Shown: one piece after another, positions 8,881 through 21,842 of the stretch
How the letters are laid out: every line of letters begins with the position of its first letter
Position numbering within the stretch: the first letter of the stretch is position 1
NCBI RefSeq assembly: GCF_910591885.1
Contig: NC_063279.1
Span: 6,510,001-6,574,000 of the forward strand
DNA from: Bombus terrestris
Taxonomy: Eukaryota > Arthropoda > Insecta > Hymenoptera > Apidae
Reading direction: 5' to 3'
Length of the DNA stretch: 64,000 nucleotides
Translations under genes and position numbers: made by a program
Notes under the pieces: generated by a model
Database searches by the model: none
What the model saw: only the letters and a program-made list of their open reading frames with translations
What the model was told of the DNA's origin: nothing

Positions 8881-10950
8881 TTATATTTTATTAAATGCAT
8901 TCAAATAATAGATATACGTACACTATTTAGTTTTCTATTAATCTAATTGGAATTAATCCATATTACATGCAATACAGTTGCGTTTGAGGAATTTCACGTA
9001 TAATCTTATCGATTATATCATTTTCAAGATATAGATGTAGCTGTTTTCTTTGTAGCCACTCCTCGAAGATATTATTTGGGATCATTTCCAATCAGACATT
9101 CAACAACTACAGTGCTACAGTTTATTAGGTAAAGCCATTTTTATTATATTTTTCCTTATTTCTTATCTCGCCTATTTAAAACGCTTTTTTGTAAATATAT
9201 ACAAATAGCGAATCAAATAAATTACAAAATAATTTTGTTAAATATTCAATGCATATTATTTGATACGTAAAATAGTTTAGTGTATAATATATTTGATCCT
9301 ATATATTATATACATGTACTCGTAGATAAATAGATTTCTCTTATTCGTTATTTATAAAATCTATGGAATTTCAATTTACATTTAATAGTCTGACTATTAC
9401 TAAAAAATAAATTCAATTTGCTACATATTCTCATTGTAACGATGACGAAAATATTTTATAAAGTGTAATTATTTTAATATCATATATTATATCTATACAT
9501 TTTTTACTTCACGTAGTTAAGCTGGAAAAAATATTTTATTTCCAACTCCTATGCTTGATTCCATTACTACTTAAGGTTCGTCAGATTTCGCAGCGTTTGT
9601 TTTGTTACTCATGCGCAATTCTCATACGAACCTAACTTCAAACATCTGCGCTTTAAACTGCAACGATGAATTAATCGATCTGTCGAACACTACGATTCAT
9701 CGAATTGTTGGCAGTTTCTAACACAGTGTTTACTACGCAGCGTCGCATACACAGTAGTTTAAAAGTGTACAGGTGAAGTGAACGTAGTTTTATTGTTTCA
9801 AGAAAGTGTCAACAGGTACTGGTATATTATACAGGAAATGTGCTATTTGTGCAACGCTTACAATTTGGTAAATATACCTATTATGGATTATTTATATTTT
9901 TATTTCATTGAATCAGATAAATTTTTTGACAGCATATGTGCATGAATCATACGTATTTACATAGTCATAATGTGTTCCATCAAATGACAAATATGTAATA
10001 CTAATTTCCGTGATAGGAGATGCAAAGAAGATATCACTAAGTAGGTCAGGGTCACTGTTGATAATATTCCTTTTAAAATGTTATCAAGCGATTATGTTGT
10101 TTCCTTACGTAACGAACAAACATACAAATTTGAAGTTACTATTAATAAATGCATAAGTCAAGTACTCTTCAGGTCTAAATCGATTATTTTAAGCCTTTCC
10201 TCGTTCATTAAAGTAAGGACATATGATACAAAAAAGTTTTACTTTCTTTATAATTTAATTTGCTCAGATTTCTACTAAAATATAAAACTAATATAATTTT
10301 GTACTTTAATTACTCAAATGATCTATCTTTATTTATTTTCTACTAGCACGTGTAGGAGAATCTACACATGCGTATTATTCTTGGAATACTTCTGTCGCTT
10401 TTTTACTGGTAGAGCATATTCTAATTAGCGGTACCTCCTAAGTCATGCGTAGGTCTCGCACCTAACGTAAACATCGATCGAAATAAGTCGCTAGTAAAAT
10501 TCGCCGCTATTCTACAAATATTTTGATAGAGCCCATGCAAATATGTAATTTCTATTATACATTCCAAGTTTAACTCAGTAGTTTTCTTGAAACTATAAAA
10601 AAAAATACATTGCACTCTAATGCAAAATAGCAAGAACATCAAAATTTGTTTGTTCCGTAGAATTGAAATTTTATATATATAGAAGAACGAATAGAAATGA
10701 AAGAAAGAAATTGCAACTTCTACACAAATGACTTTCAAATAAATCAACATCAAATTTTTGAAAATTATTCGAACGAACAAACAGAATTTGCGTAAATCTA
10801 CTAGTTACAGAGAAGACATATAATAGATATATGTGAATATTTATGTTAACAGCAATTTAATGACGTTTGTTGAAAAATAGGTGGAAACCCACATTTTTCA
10901 GATAATAATAGTCACAATATCATTGCCCTGTTTATGTTTGTAATATCAAG
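8881..10950. other. AT-rich duplicated spacer of unit B
   Basis: Contains the candidate 5' exon block (9000-9135, donor at 9129) and about 1.8 kb of AT-rich sequence homologous to 22684-24500 and 30740-32640. Short open frames here are not conserved between units. No gene is supported. Confidence 0.55.
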
Positions 10951-11318
10951 CTCATTTGGGATATAGAGTGATATATCAATGAGATTTAAAATTCATGTTT
11001 GTTTGATCTATTCGATCATACGGACAATCGAATGCGTACTTCGTGATTGGCTGTTCGTTCGTTACCGATCCTTGATAGGTTCGCTCTGTTCACTGTCGGC
11101 GCTTTTCTGAGGTTTCTTATCGCGTTTTTATATTCGTTCAGACGTTTCTTCTTGCAGTCTGCTTTTAACTTTTGAAGAGAATTGACCAGTAAAACGAGCG
11201 GAACATCACCATGCGTATGTGTGAGTAAATTTATATATGTCTATTTGACCTTCCCTCGGATTATACCGAGTATGTACAATTCCTCTTCGGTAGTTAATGC
11301 AAATCCATTAATAATCAT
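10951..11318 (-). pseudogene. Antisense open-frame module 2, broken copy (unit B)
   Basis: Homologous to the open frames at 24509-24871 and 32649-33011, but a base change creates an in-frame TAG on the minus strand at about codon 26 (tgtctattt where the others have tgtgtattt). A further stop lies near the far end. Confidence 0.5.
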
Positions 11319-11708
11319 TTAAACCTTCCTCAGCAAGTAATTATTTTCCTTTTGTATCTTCAATATTCATGATTTCTATGTTCGCATCATCGGATGTTAT
11401 TACTAGAAGCAAACGAGTTTATTGTGTACGAGAAATACGTACTTCAAAGAGATAAATCGTTGTTATTTTCGAGATTTTTACAGCAGGATTGAAATGCTGT
11501 CTTTGAGTCTTAAGACTCAACTGGTGATCTCATCGAACTTTTGGCCTTAACATTTTTACTGTGCGATGGTACTAACTATGATGTTTAGTCTTCTACTATG
11601 TTTGTCTTTTATAGCATATTTCTTAATAATATTAAATATAGACTTATTGTTTCTTATAGATATTTTTGTTGTATGTATGTTAAACATTTCACCGCATGAA
11701 AGGTATAT

Positions 11709-12600
11709 ATGGTGTGTTCGGCTACAGGTTTCCGAAAATTTAAGGGATGATTATTGACGTCGTAAATCAAGCAAAAAATTGCTCTTTCGGCTTTGTTTTT
11801 TAGTTATCGTCAATTAAAAATCGGTCAATACATCCTTGCAGGTGAGCAAGCCTCCTTATGCGGAAGGAAGGTGGTCAGCCTAAGCAGCGGCGCGCACAGT
11901 GATTCTCAATTCGAACGATACATGGGCTGTAGCTTAGCTCGTACAAATCGTGGAAGAGAAGAAATGGTGGATTGAACATTAAATCAGCTTACTCGTGAAA
12001 ATCCATAAGAATATACCGAAAACTACCATATCGTAATTGCAAGCGGAAAAGATTACCTTTTCCTCCTTCGAATCTTTTGCCTCTACGAATGACCACAGCA
12101 AAATGACACTCGCACCGCGATTGAACTGGCCGCGAGTAGCCACAAAAATGCAACAAATTATAATAGATGTTTGACTTTTTTTGTAAACAAAGCGTGCCTC
12201 TTCTCTCCAAATTCTACCGTATTATGCGTTTATCTTTCTGCAGTAGTAAAAGTCGAAAGGATTTAAATCTGAAGACCGAGCAGGCCCAGGCACAGGTCCT
12301 TTTCAACTTATCCACCTGTTTCCAAAGCAACCGAACCAGTACTATTGCATTGCGTTGGTAGAATAAGGTGGTGCACCATCTTGCATGAACCATTTCTGAA
12401 TGCGTGTGGATCTTCACTTGCTGAGAAATGTTCGTTACGTATATTTGTCATTCCACATTTATTAAATGTTCCCTCTTGGGTAAATAATATCCTTGCGGGA
12501 AAATTGGATATGCGTTGGATTATCCAACTTATCCATTTGTAAAAATTTGTCTTCTTCAATTATCATGAATATGGTGCAGTATTCTATCTCCCAGTTTAGC
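11709..12600 (-). mobile_element. Decayed mariner-like transposon, unit B copy
   Basis: Near-identical to 4225-5115. The minus strand shows ISNFPARILFTQEGTFNKCG, then SEDPHAFRNGSCKMVHH, the remains of a mariner-type transposase core, in broken frames. Confidence 0.7.
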
Positions 12601-13023
12601 GCACCGAGCGTACTACACACATTATACATCCAAGTAACACTCTAATTTGATATTTTCAATTTTATTCTTCCAAAATTGTTTTACCCGATTGCTTCAAGAT
12701 GCCTAAAACATGACTAGGTAGTAATAGAGAAATCATTCCAAAAGAAATGTTTACAATACTCTTTGATAATGCTTGAAACATCTTCGTATGACACGGAATT
12801 ATCCAGGAATTGCAATGATAACTTGAGAAGCGAACAAGCTGTGCACCAGATGTGTTTAAACAAAGCGAAGACCTATTTTACACAATCTTCAAACCTTATA
12901 TAGCAAGAGATTTATTATTAAGATTTACAATACAACCTATTTTTTCAGTTTCTAATAACAATTTGTTACTAAATTGTTTTAGTAATAAGAAGTTTCTGTT
13001 TGGTGACTCTTGCCCTAATAACA

Positions 13024-15626
13024 ATGTCAAAAGCAGAGAAAAATGCTGAAGCTCTGCGCTCCGTTGTGGAGAGTGCAAATCAATTTAATTCTCCATTTTT
13101 CCAGGTAAAATAGCAGAACTTAAAATTTGTTATAAAAGCTGTTTAGGAAAAGTTTATTTATGTTGCAGATAATTGAAGGTAAATAGACTATAGAGATGCA
13201 AATTGTTTTCAGACTGTTGTAAAACACAATCCTGGCAATCTTATAACATCCCCTCTAAGCGTAAGTGTTGTACTTGCTATGGCTGCTTTTGGAGCTCGTG
13301 GAAACACAAAAGCACAGTTCAGAAATGTACTTCATCTACCAACATCAGATAGTCTTGCCACATCTGGTTATCAGTCACTTATTGATAATCTCAATGTAGG
13401 TATCTCTGCCAACCAATTACTTTTATTATTTTAAGGTATAGTATAAATAGTAAATTAATTAATATAAAATAATAAATTTATTATTTTACGCCATATAATA
13501 TTTTTTTCATGTTTTAATGTAGAATGTGAAAGACAATAAATTGGCTGTTGCAAATAAAGTCTTCGTAGCTGCAAGTTTAAATTTGAAACCAAGTTACAAA
13601 AATTTGACTGAAGTTTATTTCCGCTCTTCTTCTCAATTGGTAAACTTTGCTCAAAGTCGGGAAGCTGCAAATATTATTAATAGTTGGGCCGAACAAAATA
13701 CAAATAATCTCATTAAAGAACTTATTACTGCTGGTTTGTATATGTTCGTTTTATTCATTATGATGTAAAGACAATACTATAGAAAATTTAGATCGAGTGC
13801 ATTCTAACTTCAATATGGCCAATCATACTATGAAGTTTTATGTTGTTATGAATGTTTTTTGTAAACAGAAATGCTAGATGACACGACAAGGTTGGTACTT
13901 GTCAATGCAATATATTTTAAAGGCCAATGGAAAATTAAGTTCGACCCTGAGTTAACGAGCGATATGCCATTTCATACTAGTAAAGTTGAAGTAAAAAATG
14001 TTCCTACAATGTATAGACAAGATGCTTATAAATACGGAGAACTTTCAGATTTAAATGCTAAATTCGTTGTAATACCATACAAGGTACGTTTTGAAGAAAA
14101 AGGAACTAATGTATAAAAAGGAAGTGCTCCTTTGTAAAACATTGTGAAATACAAAAAGAAGGTAATATATCTTCTAGGGTGACGAATTGAGTATGATCAT
14201 AATTCTTCCAAATGAAATTGATGGTTTGTCTGATGTTGAGAAAAAACTACAGAATACAAGTTTAACGAACATTCTAAGTCAAGGAGACAAGGAAGAAGTG
14301 GAATTATGGTTACCAAAGTTCAAGGTGGAAAGTATGCTTGAACTCAATGATGTCTTACAAGAGGTATGTATATATAAAGTGTACTTCATCTACAGATAAC
14401 TATTTTTTATATTTTAATTTCCATTCTATGTAGATGGGTTTGACTGATGCGTTTACTACAGCTGATTTTTCTGAGATTGCTGATGGTGAAAATTTGTATA
14501 TCAGTGATGTTATACAAAAGGCATACATTGAAGTGAATGAAGAAGGAAGTGAAGCTGCCGCTGCTACTGGTAAGTGAATAAACATTCGATGTTATGGAGT
14601 TTATGTTTAAATTAAGCGAAATATCACTTTGTGCAACTACTAGGTGTGAAAATATTCTTATTATTTATTTCATACTATTCTTGCTTAGTTGCTACAGGAT
14701 GACTCTCAGTTGTCTGTTATATTACTACCTCGGCTAATTTTATATCTATTCATATTTTCTATGAGATAAAGGTGTAATATACTTAGGAAAAGAAAAGAAA
14801 AAGAAAAGAAAATACTTCATTATAATCTTATCACTGATAGGATTGAAATTAATTAAAAGTATGATTAATTACATATTAGTTAGCATGATTAACTTATATG
14901 GTAGAGCATGTGTAATTAATTACAATGCGCTTCTAATTTCGAGATAAAAACTGATAAATGTTTAAATCATGAATACTTTGCCTTATCGAGTTTTATAATC
15001 TTACAGAGGTTGTTCATCTAATAGATAGAAATATTTTAAGCTTTTAAGCTTAATATTTTAAGCATAAAAGCTATAAATGATGAAAACGAAAATGATATTA
15101 GCTTATCATTATTTCGCGGTTCTGTTAGCGAACTCAAAATCTAAAAACAGTAGTGTCATAATAGTAATATCATAGTAATGCGATTATTAATTCGTGTGCT
15201 CTGTAGTTATAAACATTCTAATAATACCTTGTCGCACAAGAAATGTGTTGCATTCATTTTAAATTTGGATTATATTATATATATACGGTCGACGCCGGTA
15301 CCGACAGCCTTCTCCGGATATCGCGAAAACCGACACTGTGCGGCAGTTATATGTATAGGAAAAAGTTATTCAGAATCGTTTCCCCTATGATACATTAAGA
15401 TATCCTAGAAATTGTAGAGATTCAGTCCGATTTGTACATTTGCTTAAACGGTATTAAAAAGGCTTATATAATATTTGTTCCAGGAGTGGTACTTACATAT
15501 TACTCGTATCCCAGTTCGACTCCAATGCAAATTGATCGGCCGTTCTATTATGCTATTTATAAAAACCAAACAGAAAGTCGGGGAGACATCGTAACGCTAT
15601 TCAGTGGACACGTTAAGGATCCTTAA
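13024..15626 (+). CDS. Serpin B, complete seven-exon gene, P1 Tyr
   Basis: A serpin of 384 aa. Exons: 13024-13104, 13213-13395, 13523-13733, 13869-14083, 14178-14363, 14434-14569, 15484-15626; phases join without a shift. The start MSKAEKNAEALRSVVESANQ matches the paralogues, followed by NPGNLITSPLSVSVVLAM, NAIYFKGQWKIKFD and the canonical hinge EEGSEAAAAT. The loop GVVLTYYSYPSST places P1-P1' at Tyr-Ser, so a chymotrypsin-like target is inferred. The terminal exon is family F1 (IDRPFYYAIYK, LFSGHVKDP), unlike A, C, D and E which use F2. A truncated F2 exon lies in the last intron (15064-15144). Exon 3 and the following intron are almost identical to those of A. Poly(A) signal at 15761-15766. 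Confidence 0.93.
15064..15144 (+). pseudogene. Truncated F2-type serpin terminal exon in the last intron of B
   Basis: The 3' half of an F2 exon (IKAINDENENDISLSLFRG and SVSELKI, stop 15142-15144). The acceptor, the reactive loop and the RPF strand are deleted; upstream is AT-rich sequence with aagctt repeats. It shows that B once had both terminal-exon families in the order F2 then F1. Confidence 0.8.
15290..15440. repeat. Dispersed repeat, second copy
   Basis: Copy of the element described at 1080-1420, including ggtaccgacagcc and the aggaaaaagttattcag segment, placed just before the F1 exon of B exactly as in the first unit. Confidence 0.5.
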
Positions 15627-15670
15627 AAACATTATTCTGTGGTTCTGTTAACGAACAAAAAGTCCAAGGA
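15627..15670 (+). pseudogene. F2 tail remnant after the stop of serpin B
   Basis: The same F1-stop/F2-tail junction as at 1571-1621 (ttctgtggttctgttaacg). The F2 stop codon is lost here. It now lies in the 3' UTR of serpin B. Confidence 0.65.
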
Positions 15671-15760
15671 CAGTAATGTCATAATTGCAATATCATAGTA
15701 ATGTGATAAATACTTCGTATCCTTCGTAGTTATAGGCATTCTAATAATAGCTTGTGTCGC

Positions 15761-15766
15761 AATAAA
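15761..15766 (+). terminator. Poly(A) signal of serpin B
   Basis: AATAAA 135 bases after the stop, in the shared context tcgcaataaatg. Confidence 0.6.
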
Positions 15767-15890
15767 TGTATTGTATTCGCTTCAAATTTGCATTATTTTA
15801 CTCTTTCGTCAACGGTATATATATATAGATACATAAAGATATTTATAGAGAGAGTTGATATAAAGAGATATTGCATATACCTTTAATAAC

Positions 15891-16196
15891 TTAAAACCGA
15901 GAAAGAGGGAGTTTATTAATATTTATTATTTTTACATGATCAAAAATATTTCCTGTAATGGGAAACTTTTTCATTAGCATTGTTTTGTTCCTCTTTCTTT
16001 TTCTTTTTCTCATACGTTTTAAATCATAGTTTATCTTTCGTTTAATTATTATTGCGCCAGGTCTGTAAAATACAAACAAAGAAATATTCACAAGAAAAAT
16101 ATTATTTATGGAATCCTTGTACACCATGTTGCGATGATAAACCAAAACCACCACCTTGTCCGTCAAACCGCAGCCTACAGCGATCACGGTAACCAA
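15891..16196 (-). other. Antisense open-frame module 1, unit C copy
   Basis: About 100 open codons on the minus strand, closely similar to 1835-2140 but with many of the differences changing residues. No ATG start. Function unknown. Confidence 0.4.
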
Positions 16197-16199
16197 TCT

Positions 16200-17565
16200 A
16201 TGGGTGCGAACTTTGTCAGGAAAATCCTAACCATGAGGAAAGTTTTGATAAAAGTAGAGTCAAAGAATTGACGTCGCCTATTATATTTTATTAAATGTAT
16301 TTAAATAATATATATACGTGTACATAGAAAGATCTAAAATGTTTCATTATAAATATCTTTTGTAGTACACAAAGGTGATCAAGAAGTAAAATTCTTTCTT
16401 CTTCTCACAGGAGAAATTTTTGTACACCATTTACCGTTCCATTAATCCACTTGAAATTAATCCATATTACACACAATACATTTGTGTTTCAAGAATTTCA
16501 CGAATGATCTCATCGATTACCTCATTTTCGACATATAGATGTAACTATTTTCTATGTACCTAGCAACATCCCGGAGATATTATTTGGGATCATTTCCAAC
16601 CAGACACTCAACTACTACAGTACGACAGTTTATTAGGTAAAGCCATTTTTATTATATTTTTCTTTATTTCTCATCTCGCTGCGTTCAACACTGCGTTTTC
16701 ATCTAATTTTGAGCAGTTTCTAGCATAGTGCTTACTAAGCTGTATAGCGTACCCGTAGTGTAAGTATTCATAGGTGACATGAATAGATTTATAATAATTT
16801 AAAGGATGTGTGAGCAGATACAGGTATATTATGCAGGAAATATGCTATTTGTGCAACGCTTACAATTTGGTAAACATACCTATTATGGATGACATATGTT
16901 TTTTTCTCATTGAACCAAATAAATTCTTTGACAGGATGTGTATATGAATCATATATATCCATGATGGGTGATAGAAAGGAGATATCACTAAAGTGGTCAG
17001 GGTCGCTTTAGATAATATTCCTTTTAAAATGTTGTTATCAAACAATTATGTTGTCTCCTTACGTAATAGTGAAATTTACAAATCTGCAGTGTTACTACTG
17101 ATAAATGCGTAAGTCAAGTACTCTTTAAACTATACACAATTTGTGTTCGGTAGTCAATGTAATCAATTAATCCTCGTTTAAGCCTTCCTCTTCAAGTAAT
17201 CTTTATATATATTCAATCCTCGTCATTTTTACTTTTATATCAAAGAATGTTATTACAACAAGCGAAGGAGATTAATGTGTATCAGAAATACGTATTTCTA
17301 AACGACACTTTGTTGTTATTTCCGAGATATCTACTGTGTGAATAATGTTGTCTTTAAGTCTCAAGACCCGATCGATGATCTCTTCGATCTATTGGCTCTA
17401 ACATTTTTACAGTGCAATGATACTTCCAAATAATAATGTTAAACATTGTACTAGTTTATGTCTTTTATAGGATACCTTTTAACGATATTAAATAAAAACT
17501 TACTGTTTTTTATTGATATTTTTGTTGGGTGTATGCTAGACATTTCATTGCGAAAAAGCTATATA
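16200..17565. other. Spacer of unit C
   Basis: Contains the candidate 5' exon block (16500-16642, donor at 16637) and a shortened spacer. Only a trace of module 2 is left at about 17130-17200 (the minus-strand start region), so most of that module was deleted in this unit. No gene is supported. Confidence 0.55.
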
Positions 17566-17752
17566 CAGGGTGTTCGGCTGCGGGTTTCCGAAAATTTAGA
17601 AGATGACTCTTGGAGCCGAAATAAGACGAAAATCGTGCATAAAAAAAAATGTGTTTTCGGCTAAGTCTTTTAGTTATCGCCAATTAAAGTCGACCAAAAT
17701 ACTCCTGCACGCGAGCAAACCTTCTTACGCGGACGATAAGATGTCAGCCTAA
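17566..17752 (-). mobile_element. Mariner-like transposon end, unit C copy (transposase deleted)
   Basis: Best-preserved terminal motif of the family, CAGGGTGTTCGGCTGCGGG, followed by about 170 bases of subterminal sequence. Homology stops at about 17752, where the transposase region is deleted and the sequence jumps to the serpin upstream region. Confidence 0.65.
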
Positions 17753-17892
17753 ATATTTATATAACTCGGAATTATTCAGGAACAGTCATGATATTTGAGA
17801 AGTACTTTTTGAAAGCAAGGATATGGTAATGAGGAGGTGTACAAGATGTGTTTTAAAAAAGCCGAAATCAATTTCGCACGATCATCCAAGTT

Positions 17893-17898
17893 TATAAA
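17893..17898 (+). promoter_or_regulatory. TATA box candidate of serpin C
   Basis: TATAAA about 127 bases before the ATG, at the position where A and D have TATATA. It is a candidate core promoter element. Confidence 0.35.
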
Positions 17899-18019
17899 GC
17901 AAGAAACTTATTATTAAGATTTGCAATACAATCTATTTTGTCAGTTTTTGATAACAATTTGTTACTAAATCGTTTTAGTAATAAGAGGTTTCTGGTTGGT
18001 GATTCTTGCCCTAATAACA

Positions 18020-21000
18020 ATGTCAGAAGCAGAGAAAAATGTTGAATCTCTGCGCTCCGTTGTGGAAGGTGCAAATCAATTTAGTTCTTCATTCTTTCAG
18101 GTAAAATAGTGGAATTTAAAATTTATTCCAAATACTGATGAATAAATTATGAGACGCTTATTGTTTTCAGACCGTGGTACGACACAATCCTGGCAACCTT
18201 ATAACGTCCCCTTTAAGTGCAAGTATTGTTCTTGCTATGACAGCTTTCGGAGCTCGTGGAAACACAGTAGCCCAGTTTAGAAATGTACTTCATCTGCCAA
18301 CTTCAGAGAGTCTTGCCACGTCTGGTTATCAGTCACTTATTGATAATCTCAATGTAGGTATCTTTGCCAACCAATTACTTTTATTATTTTAATGTATAGT
18401 ATAAACTATAAATTTATTGATATAAAATAACAAATGCATTATTTTACGCTATATAATATTTTTTTCATGTTTTAATGTAGAATGTGAAAGACAATAAATT
18501 GGCTGTTGCAAATAAAGTCTTCGTAGCTGCAAGTTTAAATTTGAAACCAAGTTACAAAAATTTGACTGAAGTTTATTTCCGCTCTTCTTCTCAATTAGTA
18601 AACTTTGCTCAAAGTCAGGAAGCTGCAAATATTATTAATAGTTGGGCCGAACAAAATACAAATAATCTCATTAAAGAGCTTGTAACTCCTGGTTTGTATA
18701 TGTTTATTTTATTTATTAAAGTATAAAGAAAATACTATACAAAATTTTGATTGAATGCATTCTAACTTCAATATTTCCAATTATGCTAAGTAGTTTTCTG
18801 TTGTTGCCAATGTTTTCTGTAAACAGCAATGTTAGATGACTTGACAAAGTTAGTACTTGCCAATGCAGTATATTTTAAAGGCCAATGGAAAGATAAGTTC
18901 GACCTTAAGTTAACGAGAAATATGCCATTTCATACTAGTAAAGTTGAAGTAAAAAATGTTCCTACAATGTATAGACAAGGTAAATACAAATATGGAGTCC
19001 TCGTAGATTTAAATGCGAAATTCGTTGTAATACCATACAAGGTAAGTTTAGGAGAGAAAGTCAATAATGTATTAAAAAAGAGCTGCTTCTTTGTAAAACT
19101 TTGTGAAGTACAAAAAAAAGCAAATAAGTCTTCTAGGGTGACGAATTGAGTATGGTTATAATTCTTCCAAATGAAATTAATGATCTATCTGATGTTGAGA
19201 AAAAATTACAAAATATAAGTGTAACAAACATTCTAAGTCAAGGACATGGGGAAGAAATGAGATTATGGTTACCAAAGTTCAAGGTGGAAAGTAACATAGA
19301 TCTTAGGAATGTCTTAATAGAGGTATATACATATTTGTATAGTGTAACTCGTGTAAAAATAACTATTTCTTATATTTTAATTCCTATTTTGTGTAGATGG
19401 GTTTAACTGATGCGTTTGCTGGTGCTGATTTTTCTGGGATTGCTGATGGTGAAGGTTTATGCATCAGTCAACTTATACAAAAGGCATACATTGAAGTGAA
19501 TGAAGAAGGAAGTGAAGCTGTTGCTGTTACTCGTAAGTGTATAAACCTTCAATCTTATTCAGCTTATATTTAAATTAATCAAAATATTGCTTTGTGCAAA
19601 ACTGCGAGATATGAGAATATTCAAATAATAATATAATGCGAAAAATATTTTTCTTTTTTATTTGTTTCACACTGCTCTTGCTTCATGGCTACAGGATGAC
19701 TTGCAGTTATCTCTTACATCACCAGTTAGGCTAAATCTATATCTAATCATATTTTCTATGAGATGATGGTATAATGTACATGAAAACTAGAGAAAGAAAA
19801 CGAAAATAAAAATCTGTATTATAACTTTGTCACTGATAAGATTGAAATTAATTAAATGCATGATTGATTGTAGATGTATAGTTATTTGCCATGTGCTTGT
19901 ATCGACATTAACTCTTTTTTATTTTGTTGCTTTATAACTGTATGCATTGCTGATTATGTACTTACATTATATATATGTATACCTTTTATGTATATGTCAA
20001 CCTTTGATCGTCTTGAATTTAGAAATAAAATACGAAAAATCTTTAAATCACGGATTCTTTGGCTTACCGAATTTCATAATCATAGAGAGGTTTTTCACTT
20101 TATGAGATTCGACTGTATTTACAAATATTTGTAAAAAATCGTGTATGCGCGCGCTTGTATTTGTCTGTTGTAAGGACTTTTAAAAAATACTGTTGTTTAT
20201 TATAAGTGTTTCTTATTAACATTGTTTGCGAAGAATGTTTCATGTAATTATTTAGGATGCTGCGGCCATGTTACATTTCAATGATTGGCGGCATAGTTCT
20301 GAATAACTTCTTGGTATACATATAATTACTAAGTGTCATTTTCAGAGATATTCGCAAAAAGCTCTCGGTACCACTGCAGTGACTGTTTACCGACCGGATA
20401 AGACGATACCTGACTCAAAGTTGATTCTTATCGTTTGTTTAAAGTTTATGTAGGATTAGTTGTCAGTTTATCCAACCACCGCATGATGGCTGACAACCAA
20501 TGCTAACGCATGCGCTGTAACGTACGAACAATTATAGGTACTATGCACTGTAGTGCTACCGACAGTTTCTGTAAACATCTCGAAAACTAGAGAGTCTGAT
20601 GGTAACATGCAGAGGTAAAAGTTGCTAAAATATTGATTTCTACGACGATATATTCAAATGTCATCAAAATCCGGGATGGCGGCAGTTTCCTAAATAATTA
20701 TCATGTTTTACAATAAAATTTTCAATCTTAACACGTTCGTTATCGCTATTCAAAGAACAAGTAGCTTCCCACATTCCAAATATCAATATTTAGATAACTT
20801 TACTTCACAGATATGAAATAGGGGGCTCTGTGTTTTGGGTAATTAGTAGTGCCTTCAGCCATGTATGCGTGTGTGATTTCCGGTAGCGAACGTGGATATA
20901 TCTGCTTCGCATTGCTGATTCTGTTCCATTCGTACACTTAAATATGACGTTCGACGTAATTTTGTTCCAGGTCGCGTTGTAACGAAGAGAAAGGGTGGTT

Positions 21001-21131
21001 GTAGATATATAAGGGAGTTCAAAATTGAACAGCCATTTTTTTATTATATCATAAAAACTATGAAAGATGAAATAGGTAATGATATTAATCTACCACTATT
21101 CTGTGGTTCTATTTACGAACCCAAATTCTAA
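18020..21131 (+). CDS. Serpin C, complete seven-exon gene, dibasic Lys-Arg loop
   Basis: A serpin of 390 aa. Exons: 18020-18100, 18171-18353, 18481-18691, 18827-19041, 19137-19322, 19397-19532, 20971-21131; all GT/AG and in phase. Marks include NPGNLITSPLSASIVLAM, NAVYFKGQWKDKFD, hinge EEGSEAVAVT and closing IEQPFFYYIIK and LFCGSIYEPKF (family F2). Exon 6 ends in C instead of G, so the split codon becomes CGT (Arg) and the loop reads RRVVTKRKGG. P1 is Arg preceded by Lys, so a trypsin-like or proprotein-convertase-like target is inferred. The hinge has Val at P11 where Ala is usual. The 1.4 kb last intron holds a diverged dispersed repeat near 20555-20700. Poly(A) signal at 21229-21234. Confidence 0.92.
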
Positions 21132-21228
21132 GCGCAGTAGTGCCGTAATAGTAATATCGTAATAATGTGATAATTAATTCATGCACTCCGTGCATAGTTA
21201 TAAACATTTTACTAATACCTTGTTTTAC

Positions 21229-21234
21229 AATAAA
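21229..21234 (+). terminator. Poly(A) signal of serpin C
   Basis: AATAAA about 100 bases after the stop codon in the shared 3' context. Confidence 0.55.
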
Positions 21235-21405
21235 TACATTGCATTTGTCTTAAATTTGCATTATTTTACTCCTTCGTCAACAGTATATGTATATATATAG
21301 ATACATAAAGATATTTATAGATAAAGATGATATAAAGAGATATTACATATACCTTTAATAACTTAAACACGAGAGAAGAGATGTTATTAATATTTATTAT
21401 TTTTA

Positions 21406-21608
21406 TTAGGTCGTCCGAAAAGTTTCTTTCGCTTTATAAGGAAATAATGGATACACAACATTTTCCTTTTTATATTATTTTACCGATTTACGTATGATCT
21501 ATTTTGTTCTATCAAAATAAAGGTCACAACGTTCGACAAATTAGTTAAAAAGATGCGTCGTTTTAAAAGACGTGTCTGTAAAGGATAGACACTTTACGGA
21601 AAACCTAA
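21406..21608. mobile_element. Mariner-like MITE with TA duplication
   Basis: A 203-bp insertion with imperfect inverted ends TTAGGTCGTCCGAAAA and TTAGGTTTTCCGTAAA, flanked by TA on each side (21404-21405 and 21609-21610). The TTAGGT..TCCGAAAAGTTTC start is that of insect mariner elements. It interrupts antisense module 1 of this unit between sequence matching 1885 and 1890 of unit A. No transposase frame remains. Confidence 0.75.
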
Positions 21609-21842
21609 TACATAATCAAAAATATTTCCAATGATATGGAACTTTTCTTTTAGTATTGTTCCTCTTCTTTTTTCTTTCTCTCGTACCTTTTAATCCATAG
21701 TTTAATTTTCGTTTAATTATTGCTTCAGTTTTTTAACATATAAACACAGAACTGTTCACAAGGAAAATATTATTTATGGGATTCTTGTGGACACTGTTGT
21801 TGCGATGATAAATCATACCGCCACCCTGCTCGCTAAACCGCT
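21609..21842 (-). other. Antisense open-frame module 1, interrupted copy
   Basis: Remainder of module 1 in the unit that ends in serpin D. It is broken by the MITE on one side and by the GC-rich insertion on the other, so it is not coding here. Confidence 0.45.
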
